DNA from: Xanthobacteraceae bacterium
Lineage (GTDB): Bacteria; Pseudomonadota; Alphaproteobacteria; Rhizobiales; Xanthobacteraceae
Assembly: GCA_022844485.1 (NCBI GenBank)
Contig: JALHLQ010000033.1
Span: 1 to 36,359, forward strand
Length of the DNA: 36,359 nucleotides
Direction: 5' to 3'
Shown: one piece after another, positions 1 to 8,082 of the stretch
Layout: each line of letters begins with the position of its first letter
How positions within the stretch are numbered: position 1 is the first letter of the stretch
Program-made: the position numbers and the translations under genes
Notes under the pieces: generated by a model
Database searches by the model: none
Seen by the model: the letters and a program-made list of their open reading frames with translations, nothing else
What the model was told of the DNA's origin: nothing

Positions 1-2
1 CT

Positions 3-140
3 GACTTGGCTGATTCACCTCCCCCTGCAAGGGGGAGGTCGGCGAGCGAAGCTCGCCGGGTGGGGGTCAATGACACGACTGATTCACCTCCCCCTGCAAG
101 GGGGAGGTCGGCGAGCGAAGCGCGCCGGGTGGGGGTCAAT
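3..140 (+). repeat. Two tandem 69-bp palindromic repeat units (5' side)
   Basis: Unit 1 (3-71) and unit 2 (72-140) are near-identical copies of a 69-bp element. Each contains a short perfect hairpin, CCTCCCCCTGCAAGGGGGAGG, followed by a second imperfect palindrome around GGCGAGCGAAGCTCGCC and a tail CGGGTGGGGGTCAAT. The unit is exactly 23 codons long and stop-free in the frame that enters the downstream DUF559 gene, so tandem copies do not change the reading frame. The window edge lies inside the array, so more copies may lie upstream. The arrangement resembles palindromic coding-compatible elements known in alphaproteobacteria; that family link is an inference. Confidence 0.9.
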
Positions 141-686
141 GACTCGGAATCGCGTTTCGATCGGACAACGCAAAAGACTTCGAAAGCCCGGCAACTACGG
201 GCAAACTTGACCGACGTCGAAAAACGCCTTTGGTGGCGTCTGCGCAATGGTCAGCTCAACGGCCATCGATTTCGTCGGCAGCACCCCGCCGGTCCGTATG
301 TTCTGGATTTCTTTTGTCCAGCGCTTGGCCTCGCCATCGAGATCGATGGAGGACAACACGCGAGCGCTGCTCGTAAGCAGCGAGATCGCAGACGCGATGG
401 TTGGTTCGCAGCTCATGGCGTGACGACGCTGCGGTTCTGGAACTCAGATATCATCGAGAATCTCCCAGGCGTTCTCGAACGTATCGCAATGATTGCTCAA
501 GAACTCGGCGCCGCGAACATGACCCCCACCCGGCGCTGGCGCGCCGGGTGGGGGTCGCTGACTTGGCTGATTCACCTCCCCCTGCAAGGGGGAGGTCGGC
601 GAGCGAAGCTCGCCGGGTGGGGGTCAATGACACGGCTGGTTCACCTCCCCCTTTCAGGGGGAGGCAGTCGATCGTCAAGGCCGTGA
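129..686 (+). CDS. DUF559 domain protein (VSR-like endonuclease fold) embedded in repeats
   Basis: The core is a DUF559 domain, a family related to very-short-patch-repair and other PD-(D/E)XK-like nucleases. Visible family marks are the [21 protein letters not shown]-terminal helix, then [17 protein letters not shown], then the acidic strand [10 protein letters not shown], and the late strand [11 protein letters not shown]. The GTG at 129 is the first plausible start before the domain and lies inside repeat unit 2; the same frame stays open upstream to the window edge, with a TTG at 6. The domain is over by about base 513, and the last 50-odd codons are translated repeat. The frame could therefore be a free-standing gene or a fusion with the end of an upstream sucC. 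No enzymatic role is established for this subfamily. Domain call strong, start and function uncertain. Confidence 0.75.
   Translation: MGVNDSESRFDRTTQKTSKARQLRANLTDVEKRLWWRLRNGQLNGHRFRRQHPAGPYVLDFFCPALGLAIEIDGGQHASAARKQRDRRRDGWFAAHGVTTLRFWNSDIIENLPGVLERIAMIAQELGAANMTPTRRWRAGWGSLTWLIHLPLQGGGRRAKLAGWGSMTRLVHLPLSGGGSRSSRP
521..556. repeat. Perfect 16-bp inverted repeat closing the DUF559 domain
   Basis: Arms 521-536 (GACCCCCACCCGGCGC) and 541-556 are exact reverse complements with a 4-base loop TGGC. Both arms are made of the tail sequence of the 69-bp repeat, one copy in each orientation. The structure sits immediately after the last DUF559 domain codons and before repeat unit 3. There is no T-run, so it is not a standard terminator. 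It looks like a head-to-head junction of two repeat units. Confidence 0.85.
560..667 (+). repeat. 69-bp palindromic repeat, one full unit and one partial unit (3' side)
   Basis: Unit 3 (560-628) is almost identical to unit 1 and starts exactly 69 bp before a fourth, truncated and diverged unit (629-667), whose hairpin loop reads TTTCA instead of TGCAA. In the frame used by the sucC-like tail downstream, the units read through without a stop ([15 protein letters not shown]). Together with 3-140 they bracket the DUF559 gene in direct orientation. Confidence 0.9.
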
Positions 687-700
687 AGGAGGCCGCATAA
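671..700 (+). pseudogene. sucC: Displaced 3' tail of sucC (succinyl-CoA ligase beta subunit)
   Basis: The codons at 671-697 read IVKAVKEAA and end at TAA 698-700, five bases before the sucD start. From family knowledge, alphaproteobacterial SucC proteins end in this way (a KIV-AVK type helix), and sucC directly precedes sucD. The sequence before it is repeat, not sucC, so the tail seems cut off from the body of sucC, which must lie upstream of the window. The sucD Shine-Dalgarno AAGGAGG (686-692) lies inside these codons, which may be why they persist. Identification rests on a nine-residue match and on context. Confidence 0.55.
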
Positions 701-705
701 CGCGC

Positions 706-1590
706 ATGTCCATCCTCATCGACAAGAACACCAAGGTCATCTGCCAGGGTTTCACCGGCAAGAACGGCACCTTCCATTCCGAGCAGGCGATCGCCTATGG
801 CACGAAAATGGTCGGCGGCACGGCGCCCGGCAAAGGCGGCGCGATGCATCTCGGCCTGCCCGTCTTCGACACCGTGGCGCAGGCGCGCGAGGAAACGGGC
901 GCCGACGCGAGCGTCGTCTACGTGCCGCCGCCGGGCGCGGCAGACGCGATCTGCGAGGCGATCGACGCCGAGATCCCGCTGATCGTCTGCATCACCGAGG
1001 GCATTCCCGTGCTCGACATGGTGCGGGTGAAGCGCGCCCTCTCAGACTCCAAGTCGCGCCTCGTCGGGCCGAACTGCCCGGGCGTCATGACCGCGGGCGA
1101 GTGCAAGATCGGCATCATGCCGGGCAACATCTTCTCGCCCGGCAAGGTCGGCATCGTCTCGCGCTCCGGCACCCTCACCTACGAGGCGGTGTTCCAAACC
1201 ACCCGCGAAGGGCTCGGCCAGACCACCGCGGTGGGCATCGGCGGCGACCCGGTGAAGGGCACGGAATTCATCGAGATGCTGGAGATGTTTCTCGCCGATC
1301 CGAAAACCGAAGCCATCGTGATGATCGGGGAGATCGGCGGCTCGGCCGAGGAGGACGCGGCCGAGTTCCTGAAAAGCGAGGCCAAGCGTGGCCGCAAGAA
1401 GCCGACGGTCGGCTTCATCGCCGGACGCACGGCCCCGCCGGGCCGCCGCATGGGACACGCGGGCGCGATCATCTCCGGCGGCAAGGGCGGTGCCGACTCC
1501 AAGATCGCGGCGATGGAAGCGGCCGGTATCCGGGTGTCGCCGTCGCCGGCGCGCATCGGCAAGACGCTGGCCGAAGTATTGAAAGCGTGA
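706..1590 (+). CDS. sucD: Succinyl-CoA ligase (ADP-forming) subunit alpha
   Basis: Cytoplasmic TCA-cycle enzyme that, with the SucC beta subunit, converts succinyl-CoA to succinate with formation of ATP or GTP. The 294-residue product has the usual family length. The N-terminal CoA-binding Rossmann domain shows [19 protein letters not shown] and the ligase domain shows [13 protein letters not shown]. The phosphorylated active-site histidine is in RRMGHAGAI, His251. The start is supported by AAGGAGG at 686-692. It is the first intact gene of a sucD-sucA-sucB-lpdA block; sucC is presumably upstream and altered by the repeat/DUF559 insertion. No unusual residues are seen. Confidence 0.97.
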   Translation: MSILIDKNTKVICQGFTGKNGTFHSEQAIAYGTKMVGGTAPGKGGAMHLGLPVFDTVAQAREETGADASVVYVPPPGAADAICEAIDAEIPLIVCITEGIPVLDMVRVKRALSDSKSRLVGPNCPGVMTAGECKIGIMPGNIFSPGKVGIVSRSGTLTYEAVFQTTREGLGQTTAVGIGGDPVKGTEFIEMLEMFLADPKTEAIVMIGEIGGSAEEDAAEFLKSEAKRGRKKPTVGFIAGRTAPPGRRMGHAGAIISGGKGGADSKIAAMEAAGIRVSPSPARIGKTLAEVLKA

Positions 1591-1712
1591 TTCATTCAAT
1601 AGACTTTCGGCTGACGCCTCGCCGCCCTAAATAGGGTAAGCAACGCGGCGCGGCGCGTGTTCGTCGCCGTGAACCCCTCGGGACCCGGTCTCCCGAATTC
1701 TAGGATGCGGCA

Positions 1713-4658
1713 ATGTCTCGGCAGGACGCGAACGCGGCTTTCGCCCTCACATCGTTCCTTTATGGCGGCAATGCCTCCTATATCGAGGATCTTTATGGGC
1801 GATACCGCGCCGATCCGCAGTCGGTCGACGCCGAATGGCAGGCTTTTTTCGGCAGCCTCAAGGACGACGGAACGCCGCATCGGCCGTCCTGGCAACGCGT
1901 GGGCTGGCCGGAGCCGGCGCGCTCAGAACTGACCGCCGCGCTCGACGGCGATTGGCGCGAGGTCGCAAAGGGCGTCGGCGAGAAGGTCAAGGCGCGGGCG
2001 CAAGGATCCGGCGTCGAGCTGACTTCCGCCGATGTGCAGCGCGCCACGCGCGACTCGGTGCGGGCGCTGATGCTGATCCGCGCCTACCGCATCCGCGGCC
2101 ATCTCCACGCCAAGCTCGATCCGCTCGGGCTCGAGCCGCCGAAGAACCACGAAGAACTCGATCCGCGCTCCTACGGCTTCACCGATGCCGACCTCGACCG
2201 CAAGATTTTCATCGACCGGGTGCTCGGGCTCGAGTTCGGCTCGATCCGCGAGATCGTCGCCATTCTCCAGCGCACCTATTGCCAGACGCTTGGCGTCGAG
2301 TTCATGCACATCTCCGAGCCGGCCCAGAAGGCCTGGATTCAGGAGCGCATCGAGGGACCGGACAAGGAGATCGCCTTCACGCATGAAGGCAGGCGCGCGA
2401 TCCTCAACAAGCTGATCGAGGCCGAGGGCTTCGAACGATTCCTCGACGTGAAATACACCGGCACCAAGCGCTTCGGCCTCGACGGCGGCGAGGCGATGAT
2501 CCCGGCGCTCGAGCAGATCATCAAGCGCGGCGGCAATCTCGGCGTGAAGGAAATCGTCATCGGCATGTCGCATCGCGGACGGCTGAACGTGCTGACGCAG
2601 GTGATGGGCAAGCCGCACCGCGCGCTGTTTCACGAGTTCAAAGGCGGCTCCTGGGCACCCGACGAAGTCGAGGGCTCCGGCGACGTCAAGTATCATTTGG
2701 GCGCATCCTCGGACCGCGAGTTCGACAACAACCGCGTTCACCTCTCGCTCACCGCCAACCCCTCGCATCTCGAGATTGTCGATCCCGTCGTGCTCGGCAA
2801 GGTCCGCGCCAAGCAGGACCAGCATGGCGCAACCCCCGACGACCGCACATCCGTCCTGCCGCTGATCATCTCCGGCGACGCCGCTTTCGCCGGCCAGGGC
2901 GTGGTCGCCGAATGCTTCGGCCTGTCGGGCCTGAAGGGCTACCGCACCGGCGGGTCGGTGCATTTCATCGTCAACAACCAGATCGGTTTCACGACCTATC
3001 CGCGCTATTCGCGCTCCTCGCCCTATCCCTCCGACGTGGCGAAAATGATCGGCGCACCGATCCTGCACGCGAACGGCGACGACCCCGAGGCCGTCGTCTT
3101 CGCCGCGAAGGTGGCGACCGAGTTCCGGCAGAAATTCCAGAAGCCGGTCGTCATCGACATGTTCTGCTACCGGCGCTTCGGCCACAACGAGGGCGATGAG
3201 CCGGCCTTCACCCAGCCGGTGATGTACAAGAAGATCCGCTCGCACCCGCCGACGCTGGAGCTCTATGCGAAGAAGCTGATCGCGGACGGCCTCGTCACCG
3301 AGGGCGAAGTCGAGAAGATGAAAGCCGACTGGCGCGCACGCCTCGATGCGGAGCAAGAGGCCGGCCAGGGATACAAGCCGAACAAAGCCGATTGGCTCGA
3401 CGGGCGCTGGGCGGGCCTGCGCGTCGCCCGCGACCATGACGATCCCCGCCGTGGCGATACCGGCGTGGCCATCGATACGCTGAAGGAGATTGGCCGCAAG
3501 ATCACGGCCGTGCCGCAGGGCTTCAAGGTTCATCGCACGCTGCAGCGTTTTCTCGACAACCGCCGCAAGGCAATCGAATCCGGCGAGGGCATCGACTGGT
3601 CGACCGCCGAAGCCCTGGCGATCTGCTCGCTGCTGCTCGATGGCCATCCCGTGCGCCTGTCGGGCCAGGATTCGGAGCGCGGCACGTTTTCCCAGCGCCA
3701 TTCGGTCCTCATCGACCAGGACACCGAAGCCCGCCACACGCCGTTCAACCACGTGCGTGACGGCCAGGGACGCTTCGAGGTCTTGAATTCGATGCTGTCG
3801 GAAGAGGCCGTGCTTGGCTTCGAATACGGCTATTCGCTCTCGGAGCCGAACGCCTTGACGATGTGGGAGGCGCAGTTCGGCGATTTCGTCAATGGCGCGC
3901 AGGTGGTGATCGATCAGTTCATCACCTCCGGCGAGCGCAAATGGCTGCGCATGTCCGGACTGGTGATGCTGTTGCCGCATGGCTATGAGGGCCAGGGTCC
4001 CGAGCACTCGTCGGCGCGCCTCGAACGCTTCCTGCAGATGGCGGCCGAAGACAATATTCAGGTCGCGAACTGCACGACGCCGGCGAACTACTTCCACATC
4101 ATCCGGCGCCAGCTCAAGCGTGATTTCCGCAAGCCTTTGGTGCTGATGACGCCGAAGTCGCTGTTGCGCCACAAGCGCACCGTGTCCCGCCTCGACGACA
4201 TGGGCCCCGGCACGAGCTTTCATCGGCTGTTCTGGGACGAAGCGGAGACCAAGAAGGACGGCGGCATCAAGCTGGTGCGCGACGACAAGATCCGCCGCGT
4301 CGTGCTCTGCACCGGAAAGGTCTATTATGACCTGTTCGAGGAACGCGAGAAGCGCGGCATCGACGACGTGTATCTGATGCGCGTCGAACAGCTCTATCCC
4401 TTTCCGGTGAAGGCTCTGGTGCACGACCTCGCGCGCTTCAAGAAGGCCGAGATGATCTGGTGTCAGGAAGAGCCGCGCAACATGGGATCGTGGTTCTTCG
4501 CCGAGCCCTATATCGAATGGGTGCTCACGCAGATCGACGCCAAGCACAAGCGTCCGCGCTATGTCGGCCGGCCGGCCTCGGCGGCAACCGCGACCGGTCT
4601 CCTGTCCAAACATCTTGCCCAGCTGAAAGCCTTGCTCGACGACGCGCTCGAGGACTGA
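1713..4658 (+). CDS. sucA: 2-oxoglutarate dehydrogenase E1 component
   Basis: Thiamine-diphosphate-dependent decarboxylase of the 2-oxoglutarate dehydrogenase complex; it passes a succinyl group to the E2 lipoyl arm. The product is 981 residues, normal for the family. The N-terminal E1 signature SFLYGGNASYIEDLY is at residues 14-28, and GMSHRGRLNVL at about 284. The ThDP/Mg motif GDAAFAGQG starts near 388 and ends in VNNQIGFTT, with RRFGHNEGDEP further on. The transketolase-like and C-terminal domains follow (EGQGPEHSSARLERFLQ). The ATG is preceded by AGGA at suitable spacing. The roughly 120-bp gap after sucD holds a small CCCTA-AAT-AGGG hairpin and could contain a separate promoter. sucB follows after 29 bp, suggesting cotranscription. 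Confidence 0.98.
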   Translation: MSRQDANAAFALTSFLYGGNASYIEDLYGRYRADPQSVDAEWQAFFGSLKDDGTPHRPSWQRVGWPEPARSELTAALDGDWREVAKGVGEKVKARAQGSGVELTSADVQRATRDSVRALMLIRAYRIRGHLHAKLDPLGLEPPKNHEELDPRSYGFTDADLDRKIFIDRVLGLEFGSIREIVAILQRTYCQTLGVEFMHISEPAQKAWIQERIEGPDKEIAFTHEGRRAILNKLIEAEGFERFLDVKYTGTKRFGLDGGEAMIPALEQIIKRGGNLGVKEIVIGMSHRGRLNVLTQVMGKPHRALFHEFKGGSWAPDEVEGSGDVKYHLGASSDREFDNNRVHLSLTANPSHLEIVDPVVLGKVRAKQDQHGATPDDRTSVLPLIISGDAAFAGQGVVAECFGLSGLKGYRTGGSVHFIVNNQIGFTTYPRYSRSSPYPSDVAKMIGAPILHANGDDPEAVVFAAKVATEFRQKFQKPVVIDMFCYRRFGHNEGDEPAFTQPVMYKKIRSHPPTLELYAKKLIADGLVTEGEVEKMKADWRARLDAEQEAGQGYKPNKADWLDGRWAGLRVARDHDDPRRGDTGVAIDTLKEIGRKITAVPQGFKVHRTLQRFLDNRRKAIESGEGIDWSTAEALAICSLLLDGHPVRLSGQDSERGTFSQRHSVLIDQDTEARHTPFNHVRDGQGRFEVLNSMLSEEAVLGFEYGYSLSEPNALTMWEAQFGDFVNGAQVVIDQFITSGERKWLRMSGLVMLLPHGYEGQGPEHSSARLERFLQMAAEDNIQVANCTTPANYFHIIRRQLKRDFRKPLVLMTPKSLLRHKRTVSRLDDMGPGTSFHRLFWDEAETKKDGGIKLVRDDKIRRVVLCTGKVYYDLFEEREKRGIDDVYLMRVEQLYPFPVKALVHDLARFKKAEMIWCQEEPRNMGSWFFAEPYIEWVLTQIDAKHKRPRYVGRPASAATATGLLSKHLAQLKALLDDALED

Positions 4659-4687
4659 TCCAGGCGACATAGATCGAAGGATGCTCC

Positions 4688-5917
4688 ATGGTTGAGATCC
4701 GCGTGCCCACACTCGGCGAATCCGTGACCGAGGCCACGATCGGCCGCTGGTTCAAATCGGCCGGCGAAGCCGTCAATGCCGACGAGCCGATCGTGGAGCT
4801 CGAGACCGACAAGGTGACGATCGAGGTGCCCGCGCCGGCGGGCGGCGTTCTCTCCGAGATCGCGGCAAAGGACGGCGAGACGGTCGCGGTGGGGGCGCTG
4901 CTCGGCCAGATCGCCGAAGGCAAGGGCGCCGCGAAGGCGCCGACCGAAGCCAAAGCCGTGGAGAAGCCCGCTGCCCCGGCCGCTCCGGCGCCCGCGGCGC
5001 GAACTGCCGCCGCGGACTCCCCGCTTGCGCCCTCGGTGCGGCGTCTGTCGGCCGAGAGCGGCCTCGAGGCCTCCGCCGTGCCCGGCTCGGGCAAGGACGG
5101 CCGCGTGACCAAAGGGGACATGCTGGCCGCGATCGAGCGCGCCGCGGCGCAGCCGACGCCGGTGCCTCAAGCCGCGGCCAGCGTGCAGGTGCGCGCGCCG
5201 TCCGCGCCGGACGACGCCGCGCGTGAAGAACGCGTGCGCATGTCGAAGCTCCGCCAGACCATCGCGCGGCGCTTGAAGGATGCGCAGAACACCGCCGCCA
5301 TGCTCACGACCTTCAACGAGGTCGACATGAGCGCGGTCATGGCCATGCGCAACCAGTACCGCGATCTTTTCGAGAAGAAGCACGGGGTGAAGCTCGGCTT
5401 CATGGGCTTCTTCGTGCGCGCCTGCGTGCAGGCCCTAAAGGAGATTCCCGCCGTCAATGCCGAGATCGACGGCGCCGACATCATCTACAAGAACTATTAT
5501 CACGTCGGTATCGCCGTCGGCACCGAGCGTGGCCTCGTCGTTCCCGTGGTGCGCGACGCCGACCGTCTCCAGCTCGCGGAGATCGAAAAGTCGATCGGCG
5601 ATTTTGGCCGCCGCGCGCGTGACGGCCATCTCAAGATCGAGGAGATGCAGGGCGGCACCTTCACCATCACCAATGGCGGCATCTACGGCTCGCTGATGTC
5701 GACGCCGATCCTGAACGCGCCGCAGTCGGGCATCCTCGGCATGCACAAGATTCAGGAGCGGCCCATGGCGATCGGTGGCAAGCTCGAAGTTCGCCCGATG
5801 ATGTATCTCGCGCTCTCCTACGACCACCGCATCGTCGACGGCCGCGAGGCGGTGACCTTCCTCGTGCGCGTCAAGGAGATTCTCGAGGATCCCGGCCGGC
5901 TGGTGGTGGATTTGTGA
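4688..5917 (+). CDS. sucB: 2-oxoglutarate dehydrogenase E2, dihydrolipoyllysine succinyltransferase
   Basis: Core acyltransferase of the complex, moving succinyl from lipoamide to CoA. In order: one lipoyl domain with the lipoylated lysine in [15 protein letters not shown] (Lys42); an Ala/Pro-rich linker (about 75-105); a peripheral subunit-binding domain ([15 protein letters not shown] with [12 protein letters not shown]); a second linker; and the catalytic domain ending in [16 protein letters not shown] with the active-site His and Asp. The length of 409 residues and the single lipoyl domain fit the succinyl-transferring family. It is tightly placed after sucA. It is separated from lpdA by two small inserted genes, which is not the minimal arrangement. 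Confidence 0.97.
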   Translation: MVEIRVPTLGESVTEATIGRWFKSAGEAVNADEPIVELETDKVTIEVPAPAGGVLSEIAAKDGETVAVGALLGQIAEGKGAAKAPTEAKAVEKPAAPAAPAPAARTAAADSPLAPSVRRLSAESGLEASAVPGSGKDGRVTKGDMLAAIERAAAQPTPVPQAAASVQVRAPSAPDDAAREERVRMSKLRQTIARRLKDAQNTAAMLTTFNEVDMSAVMAMRNQYRDLFEKKHGVKLGFMGFFVRACVQALKEIPAVNAEIDGADIIYKNYYHVGIAVGTERGLVVPVVRDADRLQLAEIEKSIGDFGRRARDGHLKIEEMQGGTFTITNGGIYGSLMSTPILNAPQSGILGMHKIQERPMAIGGKLEVRPMMYLALSYDHRIVDGREAVTFLVRVKEILEDPGRLVVDL

Positions 5918-5946
5918 TATGCAACGCATCCCTCAGAGGGACTAAT

Positions 5947-6348
5947 ATGACCAATTGGGTCGCCCTGTCTGAGATCATGCGCAATGTCGCCTTGGCGGTC
6001 GCAGCCTTTGTCGGCGCGTTCTTGGCGTGGCGGCAGCTGTCTCCAGCAGCGTCTCAGGCCCGCGCTGCAAGCACGCAAGCTGACCTTGCCAGACGCGCAC
6101 ATGTCACTGAACTGTTCAATAGAGCGGCGGGGCAGCTTCGCGACACCAATCTCGAGGTTCGGCTGGCCGCCATCTACGTCCTTCGTGAAGTAGCAAAAGA
6201 CTTTCCGGACCTTTCCGACCCTATTTTTGAGCTTTTGCAGGCCTATCTAAGAGCTGGAAATATCGATTACGGTGACGAGAATCCGCCAATCGATATCCGA
6301 GAGATAGTGAGGCTCCTGCGGAGCAGACTGGAGAAACCCGATGCTTGA
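5947..6348 (+). CDS. Small membrane-anchored helical protein, partner of a pentapeptide-repeat gene
   Basis: A 133-residue protein. It has one N-terminal membrane segment (about 10-25, IMRNVALAVAAFVGAFLAW), then a helical stretch with HVTELFNRAAGQLRDTNLEVR and LAAIYVLREVAKDFPDL. This stretch is the kind of segment that precedes pentapeptide repeats in larger bacterial membrane proteins, by family knowledge. The start at 5947 has an upstream GAGGGA; an in-frame ATG at 5914 overlaps the sucB stop and would add 11 residues. It overlaps the next gene by 8 bases (ATGCTTGA), so the pair probably derives from, or acts as, a split version of one longer protein. Base composition is visibly less GC-rich than the flanking dehydrogenase genes. 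Function unknown. Confidence 0.7.
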   Translation: MTNWVALSEIMRNVALAVAAFVGAFLAWRQLSPAASQARAASTQADLARRAHVTELFNRAAGQLRDTNLEVRLAAIYVLREVAKDFPDLSDPIFELLQAYLRAGNIDYGDENPPIDIREIVRLLRSRLEKPDA

Positions 6349-6640
6349 CAGTGATAACCGTCCCGCGCGAACTCTCGATATCCACGGTGCGTTTGTTCGG
6401 CGAACCGATCTCAGCGGGGTATCCCTTCGCGGAGCAAACATGGCCGGTGCAGACGCAACCAACGCAACTTTCCGAGATGCCGATTTCGAAGGCGCGATTC
6501 TGAGCGGAACCATTCTGCGCGGCGCCGATCTGACGGGTGCGAAAAACTTGAGTATTCAGCAACTTTCCGAAGCGATCATAGACGATCGCACAATTCTTCC
6601 CAGCTACATCGATCGCACGAAGCTTCGCGGTGCTGATTAG
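6341..6640 (+). CDS. Pentapeptide-repeat protein
   Basis: A 99-residue protein with A(D/N)LXX-type pentapeptide units over about residues 17-65: [46 protein letters not shown] short tail ending TKLRGAD repeats the motif. Such repeats fold as a right-handed quadrilateral beta helix. Its ATG overlaps the stop of the preceding gene by 8 bases, so translation is likely coupled. The gene lies between the E2 and E3 genes of the 2-oxoglutarate dehydrogenase complex, on the same strand and 20 bp before lpdA. Nothing in the sequence ties it to that complex. Family call good, role unknown. Confidence 0.8.
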   Translation: MLDSDNRPARTLDIHGAFVRRTDLSGVSLRGANMAGADATNATFRDADFEGAILSGTILRGADLTGAKNLSIQQLSEAIIDDRTILPSYIDRTKLRGAD

Positions 6641-6660
6641 AGCAAGTATATTTTACGCTC

Positions 6661-8061
6661 ATGGCTTACGATCTCGTTGTCATCGGTACCGGCCCGGGCG
6701 GTTACGTTTGCGCCATCCGCGCGGCGCAGCTCGGCCTCAAGGTCGCCGTTGTCGAAAAGCGCAAGACCCATGGCGGCACGTGTCTCAATGTCGGCTGCAT
6801 TCCCTCGAAGGCGCTGCTGCACGGCTCCGAATTGTTCGAGGAGGCCGCGCATAGTTTCGAGAAGATGGGCATCAAGGTCGGCAAGCCGAAGCTCGATCTC
6901 GCCGCCATGATGGCCTACAAGGACCAGGGCGTCGACGGCAACGTCAAAGGCGTCGAGTTTCTGCTGAGAAAGAACAAGATCGACGCGGTGCACGGCACGG
7001 CCCGCATTGCCGCACCCGGCCGCGTCGAGGTGAAGGGCAACGACAACAAGGCGCAGACGCTCGAAGCCAAGGCCGTCGTGATCGCCACCGGCTCCGACGT
7101 GACCAGATTGCGCGGCGTCGACATCGACGAGAAGCGCATCGTCTCCTCCACCGGTGCGCTCGCGCTCGACCGCGTGCCGGAACGGTTGCTCGTCGTCGGC
7201 GCCGGCGTGATCGGCCTCGAGCTCGGCTCGGTCTGGCGGCGGCTCGGCGCCGAGGTGGTCGTGGTCGAATTCCTCGACCGCATCATCCCCGGTTTCGATC
7301 TCGAAGTGGCGAAGCAGTTCCAGCGCATCCTGCAAAAGCAGGGAATGACCTTCAAGCTCTCGTCGAAAGTCGCCGCCGTCGATGCCTCGGGCAAACGCCT
7401 GAAGGCGAGCATCGAGCCCTCCGCCGGCGGCAAGGCCGAGACGATCGAAGCGGACGTCGTGCTCGTCGCGATCGGCCGCGTTCCCTACACCGAAGGCCTT
7501 GGCCTCGAGGAGGCCAGCGTCAAGACGGACGATCGCGGACGCGTCGTTGTCGACGATCGGTTCGCCACCAATGTGCCCGGCATCTACGCGATTGGCGACG
7601 TGATCAGAGGGCCGATGCTCGCGCACAAGGCCGAGGATGACGGGATCGCGGCCGCCGAGATCATCGCCGGACGGGCGGGACACGTGAACTACGATCTCGT
7701 GCCCAACGTGATCTACACCTATCCGGAAGTCGCCTCGGTCGGCAAAACCGAAGAGGAGCTGAAGGCTGCGGGGGTGGCCTACAATGTCGGAAAGTTTCCC
7801 TTTACGGCGAACGGCCGCGCCAAGGTCAATCTGCAGACCGACGGTTTCGTGAAATTTCTGGCCGACGCCAAGACCGACCGCGTGCTGGGCGCTCACATCG
7901 TGGGGCCGGACGCCGAGAACCTGATTGGCGAAATCACGGTGGCGATGGAATTCGGCGCCTCGTCCGAGGACATCGCCCGCACCTGCCACGCGCATCCGAC
8001 CCTGGCGGAGGCGGTGAAGGAAGCGGCGCTCGCGGTGGAAAAGCGCGCCATCCATATGTGA
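6661..8061 (+). CDS. lpdA: Dihydrolipoyl dehydrogenase (E3)
   Basis: FAD- and NAD-dependent flavoprotein that reoxidises dihydrolipoamide of the 2-oxoglutarate (and often pyruvate and glycine-cleavage) complexes. It has 466 residues. The FAD-binding [17 protein letters not shown] is at the N-terminus and the redox disulfide is in [13 protein letters not shown] (Cys41, Cys46). The NAD-binding [20 protein letters not shown] is in the middle, and [20 protein letters not shown] contacts FAD. The C-terminal acid-base pair is in [10 protein letters not shown] (His445, Glu450). The start codon directly opens the Rossmann fold. It closes the sucD-sucA-sucB-lpdA block; the next gene converges from the other strand 21 bp away. 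Confidence 0.97.
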   Translation: MAYDLVVIGTGPGGYVCAIRAAQLGLKVAVVEKRKTHGGTCLNVGCIPSKALLHGSELFEEAAHSFEKMGIKVGKPKLDLAAMMAYKDQGVDGNVKGVEFLLRKNKIDAVHGTARIAAPGRVEVKGNDNKAQTLEAKAVVIATGSDVTRLRGVDIDEKRIVSSTGALALDRVPERLLVVGAGVIGLELGSVWRRLGAEVVVVEFLDRIIPGFDLEVAKQFQRILQKQGMTFKLSSKVAAVDASGKRLKASIEPSAGGKAETIEADVVLVAIGRVPYTEGLGLEEASVKTDDRGRVVVDDRFATNVPGIYAIGDVIRGPMLAHKAEDDGIAAAEIIAGRAGHVNYDLVPNVIYTYPEVASVGKTEEELKAAGVAYNVGKFPFTANGRAKVNLQTDGFVKFLADAKTDRVLGAHIVGPDAENLIGEITVAMEFGASSEDIARTCHAHPTLAEAVKEAALAVEKRAIHM

Positions 8062-8082
8062 CGCGCGGAGTGGCCGCCCGGT

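Noticed and set aside
3..667. CRISPR array from the regular repeats
   Set aside because: The units are directly adjacent tandem copies with no unique spacers, and the insert between the two groups is a gene.
1923..4712. A 929-codon open frame on the minus strand opposite sucA
   Set aside because: It is antisense to an unmistakable 2-oxoglutarate dehydrogenase E1 gene and has an Arg/His/Leu/Asp-rich translation typical of high-GC shadow frames; no motif is recognisable.
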